Shown: positions 59,491 to 64,000 of the stretch, piece by piece
Layout: each line of letters starts with the position of its first letter
Position numbering within the stretch: the stretch's first letter is position 1
Assembly (NCBI GenBank): GCA_036504735.1
Contig: DASXUQ010000018.1
Location: forward strand, 1 to 64,000
From: a bacterium
GTDB lineage: Bacteria; Electryoneota; RPQS01
DNA length: 64,000 nucleotides
Reading direction: 5' to 3'
Notes under the pieces: generated by a model
What the model saw: the letters and a program-made list of their open reading frames with translations, nothing else
The model's database searches: none
What the model was told of the DNA's origin: nothing
Translations under genes and position numbers: made by a program

Positions 59491-59519
59491 TTGACAAATT
59501 GGTATGGATAGACTACTTT
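59491..59519 (+). promoter_or_regulatory. Promoter of CxxxCH gene 3
   Basis: TTGACA (59491-59496), 17 bases, TACTTT (59514-59519), preceded by ACTC. Confidence 0.75.
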
Positions 59520-59609
59520 TTAAAAAGTCGCCATTATGGATCTTTGTGTCCTTTGGTGCATGACATCTTGCATTGTAACCGTGATCTTCAGGGGAAAGGG
59601 ACGTCATCC

Positions 59610-61217
59610 ATGCGCTTGTTTCAGTTGATCTTGCTCCTGTCTCTCGGCACAGCCCAAGTCTGGGCTCATGCGACCTTCACCGGCTATTCCGGTGCTCCGG
59701 GGAGACAGACCTGTGCGACCAGTTGCCACGGGGCATCGGGAGGCACGGTGACCGTCAGTGGCTTCCCTACCTCCTACACTCCGGGACAGGCTTACACCAT
59801 CACCATCGGCCACAATGGGGGCAGCACCATTGCCAACTTCAATGCATCCTGCCGCATCGGCACGGGGAGCAGCAATGCCGGAACCATTGCCGCGGGCACG
59901 GCCACGGCGGCTTACAATGTGAGCGGTGAAACCAACGGCATCCATTTCTCCAGCACCAATCAGAATTCGGGCACATTCACGTGGACAGCACCGGCGGCTG
60001 GAACCGGAACAGTGCATCTTTACGTGGGCGCACACCAAGGGTCTGCCGGCGGCGCCAATACGACGATCTCAGTGACCGCTACCGAAGTGCCCGGCGCGCC
60101 GGGTACGGCAAGTGCCCCCGCTCCTGCGAACAATGCCGCCGGGGTGGCAATTACCACAAGTCTTTCCTGGACAGCAGGCAGCGGTGCGACGTCCCACGAT
60201 GTGTTCTTCGGCACGACCAATCCGCCGGACTCGGTGACCAATCAGGCTGGAACATCCTTTGATCCGGCGGGGGATCTGACTCCGGGGACAGTCTATTACT
60301 GGCAGGTTAACGAACGCAATAGCATTGGAGTGACGGCGGGGCCTGTCTGGCAGTTTATCACGCTGTCGATTCCGGGACAGGCGAGCTTGCCGGTTCCGCA
60401 AACGGACGCGCCGGATGTAGCGATCACGACAGGAGTGAGCTGGACGGCAGGCAGTGCCGCAGGATCGCATGATGTCTATTTCGGCACAACGACCCCACCT
60501 GCCTTCATCGGCAATCAGGCCACCCTCAGTTATGACCCGGCGGGAGATCTGACTCCGGGAACGGTTTATTACTGGCGGATTGATGAGCGCAACAGTTCGG
60601 GTGTGACCCCGGGCGATGTCTGGCAGTTTACGACATTGGCAGTTCCGGAAGCGGCCACCGAGCCTTCTCCGGCGGACGGCGACACGGCGATTACGGTGCG
60701 GGTGACCCTCTCCTGGCTGGCAGGGGCGCGGACGGATGCGCATGATGTGTATCTGGGCACGGTCAATCCACCGCCACAGGTGATGCAGGGACAGAGCGGT
60801 GGCTCCTATACTCCGCCGCAGAACCTTGCCGAAGGCACAGTGTATTACTGGCGCGTGGGGGAAGTCAATTCCTCGGGGACGACGCTTAGCCCGGTGTGGA
60901 GCTTCCGCACGGAGAGTCCCAATGCGGTGGGTGATCCGAAAGCGTTGATACCAACGGAGCTGGCCTTGGGTCCGGTCTATCCCAATCCCTTCAATGCCAC
61001 GGTGACGATTCCCTTTGCCTTGCCGCAGGCTTCCAAAGTCAGTGTGACCCTGTATGATGTCACCGGACGGCTGGTGGCGGTGATGACGAACGGCACGTAT
61101 GGCGCAGGGGTTCATTCGGTACAGTTTTCTTCGGAAGGGGTAGCCAGCGGGGTGTATCTGGTGAAACTCTCGGCGAATGGCCATATGCTGACCACCAAGG
61201 TGGTGGCGCTGAAGTAA
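59610..61217 (+). CDS. Exported choice-of-anchor V-like protein with CxxxCH motif and T9SS tail, copy 3
   Basis: 535 residues from the ATG at 59610 behind GGGAAAGGG. Signal peptide 1-20 (ends VWA). TGYSGAPGRQTCATSCHGASG (about 24-44) has the same C-x3-C-H. After the anchor V-like β-domain come three DVxFG/DVYLG FnIII-like modules in tandem (about 155-430: HDVFFGTTNPPD, HDVYFGTTTPP, HDVYLGTVNPPP), each with a YYWRIDE/YYWQVNE strand. A T9SS-type tail follows (VYPNPFNATVTI...VSVTLYDVTGRLVAVM...SGVYLVKL...KVVALK). The first two modules are more alike than the third, as in internal duplication. It is the only copy carrying the sorting tail. Confidence 0.87.
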   Translation: MRLFQLILLLSLGTAQVWAHATFTGYSGAPGRQTCATSCHGASGGTVTVSGFPTSYTPGQAYTITIGHNGGSTIANFNASCRIGTGSSNAGTIAAGTATAAYNVSGETNGIHFSSTNQNSGTFTWTAPAAGTGTVHLYVGAHQGSAGGANTTISVTATEVPGAPGTASAPAPANNAAGVAITTSLSWTAGSGATSHDVFFGTTNPPDSVTNQAGTSFDPAGDLTPGTVYYWQVNERNSIGVTAGPVWQFITLSIPGQASLPVPQTDAPDVAITTGVSWTAGSAAGSHDVYFGTTTPPAFIGNQATLSYDPAGDLTPGTVYYWRIDERNSSGVTPGDVWQFTTLAVPEAATEPSPADGDTAITVRVTLSWLAGARTDAHDVYLGTVNPPPQVMQGQSGGSYTPPQNLAEGTVYYWRVGEVNSSGTTLSPVWSFRTESPNAVGDPKALIPTELALGPVYPNPFNATVTIPFALPQASKVSVTLYDVTGRLVAVMTNGTYGAGVHSVQFSSEGVASGVYLVKLSANGHMLTTKVVALK

Positions 61218-61218
61218 C

Positions 61219-61325
61219 CCCCATCTATCTTCCCCCACAAAGTGGGGGAAGGACTACAGCCGTCGCCGGGGTACAGAATCCTGCTCCCATCTAACTTCCC
61301 CCACGAAGTGGGGGAAGGACTTGAG
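61219..61325. repeat. C-run/G-run palindromic repeat, copy 5 (two hairpins)
   Basis: CTTCCCCCAC-AAA-GTGGGGGAAG (61229-61251) and CTTCCCCCAC-GAA-GTGGGGGAAG (61295-61317), each after a CCCATCT(A)-type lead. The same TAACTTCCCCCAC pattern precedes the palindromes at 53370. Confidence 0.85.
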
Positions 61326-61348
61326 CGTGCGCTGGGTTGATTTCGAAC

Positions 61349-61383
61349 ACCGGGCTACACATGCATGTGTGGCCCGGTTTGGT
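61349..61383 (+). terminator. Terminator-like hairpin upstream of nfo
   Basis: ACCGGGC-TACACA-TGCA-TGTGTG-GCCCGGT stem followed by TTGGTTA. It would end transcription from the CxxxCH gene 3 unit. Confidence 0.6.
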
Positions 61384-61421
61384 TATATTGCGGGGTGAAT
61401 TACTAAAAGGAGTCGCGGATT

Positions 61422-62255
61422 ATGTTGATTGGCGCACATGTTTCGGTGGCGGGGGGGATGGCGAAGGCTTTTGGGTGGGTGGAGAAGTTCGGCTGTGAAA
61501 GCCTTCAGGTATTTACCAAGAGCCAGGTGCAGTGGGCGGCCAAGCCGCTCGAGGGTGACGATATTTACGCGTGGTTGTGCGCCTGGGAGAATGCCGAATG
61601 GCCGCCATGCATGGTACACAACTGCTATCTGATCAACCTGTCCAGCGCCGACGAGACCCTGCGGCAGAAGTCCGTGGCGGCGATGATCGACGAAGTCGAG
61701 CGTGCGGCGGTGCTGGGGATCCCGTGGGTGGTGACACATCCGGGTGCCTCCAAGGGAACGACGGTCGAACAGGCTCTCGAGAATTGCGCCCGGTCGGTGC
61801 GTGAAGCCCTCGAACAGACGGACGGCTGCGGGGTGGGAATCCTGTTAGAGAATACGGCCGGAATGGGGAGCCACATCGGTGCGCGGTTTGAAGAACTGGC
61901 GCAGATCCTGCAGTTGACCGCCCTGCCGGAGCAGACGGGAGTCTGTCTGGACACCTGCCATGCCTTTGCGGCGGGGTATGATCTGCGCACCGCGGAAAGC
62001 TATGCCGGGGTGTGGGAGCAGTTCGGCAAGACGGTGGGCTTTCCGATGCTGCGGGCTTTTCATCTGAATGACTGCAAATCCGCCTTTGCCAGCCATGTGG
62101 ACCGCCATGAGGCCATCGGCGAGGGGACCATCAGCCCCAAGGCTTTCGAACTGCTGGTCAATGACCCGCGCTTTGAAGGGCTTCCCGCCGTGGTGGAACT
62201 AAAAGATGAGCACGTGCCGGGCAGCATGGAACTGTTGCTGGGTATGCGCCAATAG
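61422..62255 (+). CDS. nfo: Endonuclease IV (deoxyribonuclease IV)
   Basis: 277 residues; ATG behind AAAGGAG. TIM-barrel AP endonuclease with zinc-ligand motifs in order: GAHVSVAGGM, VHNCYLINL, THPGASKG, LLENTAGMG, VCLDTCHAFAAGYDL, HLNDCKSAFASHVDRHEAIGEG and VVELKDE at the end (usually ETP). It incises DNA at abasic sites in base-excision repair. The last acidic ligand motif is changed from ETP to ELKDE, but the Glu remains. Single-gene unit. Confidence 0.93.
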   Translation: MLIGAHVSVAGGMAKAFGWVEKFGCESLQVFTKSQVQWAAKPLEGDDIYAWLCAWENAEWPPCMVHNCYLINLSSADETLRQKSVAAMIDEVERAAVLGIPWVVTHPGASKGTTVEQALENCARSVREALEQTDGCGVGILLENTAGMGSHIGARFEELAQILQLTALPEQTGVCLDTCHAFAAGYDLRTAESYAGVWEQFGKTVGFPMLRAFHLNDCKSAFASHVDRHEAIGEGTISPKAFELLVNDPRFEGLPAVVELKDEHVPGSMELLLGMRQ

Positions 62256-62258
62256 AAA

Positions 62259-62290
62259 CGGGCGGGTCAAGTGACCCGCCCGCTGTGCTA
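62259..62290. terminator. Terminator between nfo and the convergent β-barrel gene
   Basis: 11-bp stem CGGGCGGGTCA / TGACCCGCCCG (62259-62282); GC-rich, T tracts are short on both sides. Confidence 0.65.
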
Positions 62291-62306
62291 TCAATAGGCG
62301 ACTTAG

Positions 62307-62891
62307 CTATTTCTTGTGGGGGCCGAGCAGGCCGGAGATGCCCATGCCAAACGAGACCACCGTGCCGTGCATATTCACCGTGTGTGCTTGCCCGTTCCAG
62401 TAGCCTTCAGGCTCCTCCCGGGTGTCAAAGTTGATTTGAAATTCCGGCGTAAGGGCCAAGGCCGGGCGGACAAACCAGGCCAGGCCCGCGCGAAGCTTGA
62501 TGCTGTTGCCGGAGTAGGTAAAGGTGTGACCGCTGTACCTGTGGGATTCGCTTTCCAAGAGCAGAGCCCCGCCGACGTATGGGACGACTTGCGAAGCTGA
62601 GGAGAAGTAAACGTTTAGAGATGGGCCGATCAGCACCCGAGTGGTGGTATAGCCATTTCCACTGCTCAAGCCTCCCGCCAATTCTCCACCGAGAGCCACG
62701 TTTGGTGTCAGAAAGTAGGAGACATTGGGAGCCAACATCACGTCCGTGTAACTCGAATAGAGGTCGCCGCTGTAATGAGAGAAGGATACGGTACCCGAGA
62801 TCATGGTACTACCCTTTTCCGGCTGGGCGAGGGCGGGCAAGGTGGTAATAAGACAGACCAGAAGTGCAAGGATCAGGGCGTTGCGGTGCAT
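62307..62891 (-). CDS. Small outer-membrane β-barrel protein
   Basis: 194 residues. Signal peptide 1-22 (ends ALAQ). Opacity/OmpX-like eight-stranded barrel pattern: MISGTVSFSHYSGDLYSSYTDVMLAPNVSYFLTPNVALGGELAGGLSSG..., TTTRVLIGPSLNVYFSS, VPYVGGALLLESES, KLRAGLAWFVRPALALTPEFQINF and GTVVSFGMGISGLLG as the last strands. Function unknown. Convergent with nfo. Confidence 0.85.
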   Translation of the reverse strand: MHRNALILALLVCLITTLPALAQPEKGSTMISGTVSFSHYSGDLYSSYTDVMLAPNVSYFLTPNVALGGELAGGLSSGNGYTTTRVLIGPSLNVYFSSASQVVPYVGGALLLESESHRYSGHTFTYSGNSIKLRAGLAWFVRPALALTPEFQINFDTREEPEGYWNGQAHTVNMHGTVVSFGMGISGLLGPHKK

Positions 62892-63030
62892 GTGCGTTTC
62901 TCTGGCTAAGGGGTGAACGTTCAGGCAGATAAAGGCCGGCGGCGCACGCCGCCGGCCAGTGACGGAACAAGGGATGGCTGCTGACTGGGTTCAGGTCAGG
63001 CTGCAAGCCGTGGGAAAATCGAGGAAAGGG

Positions 63031-63240
63031 CTATTCGGCAAAATCCAACTCGGTCTCGACCGTGCCGTCCTCCTTCAGAATTTTGACCGCGCTGGGGAGC
63101 ATGGATTGCGCAAGCTCGCTGGCGGCTTTGACCGCCGCCGCTTTGTTGTCGTGGGTGCTGTAGGCTGACTTGGTACCCTGGAACTTCACCGCCCATCCGT
63201 CGAAAATCGGGACTGCTTCGATAATCATCGGCTCTGACAT
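63031..63240 (-). CDS. DUF2188-like small protein
   Basis: 69 residues; ATG behind GGGAGGA. The pattern FDGWAVKFQGTKSAYSTHDNKAAAVKAASELAQ...AVKILKEDGTVE matches the small DUF2188-like proteins (a β-β-α-β unit with GW.V......A...... ..KA.A...A..LA). Such proteins are of unknown function and sometimes sit in stress-related contexts. Single gene. Confidence 0.75.
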   Translation of the reverse strand: MSEPMIIEAVPIFDGWAVKFQGTKSAYSTHDNKAAAVKAASELAQSMLPSAVKILKEDGTVETELDFAE

Positions 63241-63513
63241 TGTGTCCTCCCGTGGTTGTAGGACCCGCCTGGGTGCTCTAAGGGCGCGGGCTTACCGCAT
63301 ACTCGGTAAATATATCACGGTGCACCCCGAAAAGCAATAACCCCCTTGCACATTTTCAAAAATTCCCTGCCTGTATAAGAAACCCTGCTTTCGGGCAAAG
63401 GGTTTAGAAGAAAGGATGAAGGCGGAAGGATGAAGGGAGTCCGAATGCCCTTGCGGGTCCGAGTGAAGGGCAGGGGCGCAGCACCCATGGTTTTCAGACA
63501 GAAAGGACAGGCA
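63241..63513. other. Intergenic region between divergent genes
   Basis: Contains a GTGCACCCC / GGGG hairpin-like region (63320-63355) and a low-complexity GGATGAAGGCGGAAGGATGAAG stretch (63413-63436). A clear promoter is not visible; AAAGGA precedes the ATG at 63514. Confidence 0.5.
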
Positions 63514-64000
63514 TGTCGGCGGTTAAGGATCTGTTCAAGTTTATCGTCTGTGTGGTGGACGATTTTTCGACCGACAACGCGGCAACGCTGGGGGCGGCTC
63601 TGGCTTTCTATACCGCGCTGTCCCTTGCGCCGCTGCTGATGATCTTTCTGTTTATCGCCGGCCTGATCGGTTCGGATGCGCAGATTCAACTGGTAAATCA
63701 AATTCAGAGCCTGGTCGGGCCGCAGGCCAGTGCCGTAATTGATCTGGTGATCGACAACCTGCGCAAACAGCACCACACCGGCGCGACGTCGGCAGTGATC
63801 GGTGGAATCACCCTGTTGATTTCGGCCACCGGAGTCTTTGCCCAGTTGCAGTTTTCGATGAACACGATCTGGGACGTGCATGCCAAGCCGGGCAACGACG
63901 TCTGGACCTTTATCCGTCAGCGGCTGCTTTCCCTGACCATGATGGCTGTGACGGGCTTTCTGACGCTGGCCTCTCTGGTGATCAGTGCCGCGTTGAACTT
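63514..64000 (+). CDS. YihY/BrkB-family membrane protein (partial, 3' end outside window)
   Basis: 162 codons visible, starting at ATG (MSAVKDLFKFIVCVVDDFST) behind AGAAAGGA. The frame runs to the right edge without a stop. The opening helix is followed by the family core DNAATLGAALAFYTALSLAPLLMIFLFIAGLIG (about 21-53) and AVIGGITLLISATGVFAQLQFSMNTIWDV (about 96-124), which are diagnostic of the YihY/virulence-factor BrkB family. This is an integral inner-membrane family of uncertain function; the old tRNA-processing RNase BN label is not accepted for it. Confidence 0.9.

Noticed and set aside
63031-64000. YihY/BrkB gene as RNase BN
   Set aside because: The RNase BN label for this family is outdated; sequence shows only an integral membrane protein.

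Overview
The window looks like a chromosome segment of a GC-rich, Gram-negative, probably uncultured bacterium of the FCB (Fibrobacterota-Chlorobiota-Bacteroidota) group. Six complete secreted proteins end in the type IX secretion (T9SS) sorting tail, with the PNPFN motif, a β-sandwich and a final basic K. Outer-membrane β-barrels and lipoproteins are common. The lysine/peptidoglycan genes are a DapL-type aminotransferase and DapF. Promoters that can be read follow TTGNNN-N17-TANNTT, and GTG/TTG starts and GTGA/ATGA stop-start overlaps are frequent. I see no rRNA, tRNA, CRISPR array, transposase or phage gene.

Layout. 1-6031: two large secreted adhesin-like genes on the minus strand with near-identical promoters (the first runs off the left edge). 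6877-17470: three tandem subtilisin-like (S8) exported peptidases of about 1150 residues, paralogous along their whole length. 17588-21560 (minus): a β-helix exported protein, an ECF-like sigma factor and an FAD/NAD oxidoreductase. 21748-23739: two paralogous CheW proteins, each with a chemoreceptor zinc-binding (CZB) domain inserted. 23813-25743 (minus): rsgA coupled to an anchored β-propeller. 26003-33644: a FabV-like oxidoreductase, a PAS histidine kinase, ada, a DMT transporter, a HAD phosphatase (minus), an acyl-CoA dehydrogenase and a small membrane protein. 33895-39182: a small unknown protein, then three long Gly/Ser/Arg/Glu-rich disordered proteins, each behind a non-coding leader of several hundred bases. 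39362-43266 (minus): a β-barrel, a seven-CxxCH cytochrome and cystathionine β-synthase. 43721-44322: a Phd/RelE-type toxin-antitoxin pair. 44402-49746 (minus): GDPD, DapL-type aminotransferase, a queuosine-precursor transporter with queF, a β-barrel and dapF. 49967-51223: a β-barrel protein with an N-terminal CxxCH. 51476-54167 (minus): cupin, SagB-like nitroreductase, α/β hydrolase and lipoprotein. 54372-56848: aldehyde dehydrogenase coupled to a secreted TPR-like protein. 57169-61217: three paralogous exported proteins with a CxxxCH motif. 61422-64000: endonuclease IV, a small β-barrel, a DUF2188-like protein and the start of a YihY/BrkB membrane protein.

Much of the rest is short dispersed repeats: C-run/G-run palindromes, GC-rich hairpins and A-rich micro-repeats. 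Some lie inside coding regions just upstream of, or within, signal peptides. The most unusual features are the disordered RGG/SYG-type gene trio, the CheW-CZB insertion proteins, the repeat-built N-termini of exported proteins, and the apparent gene conversion of the T9SS tail between the first and third S8 peptidases.
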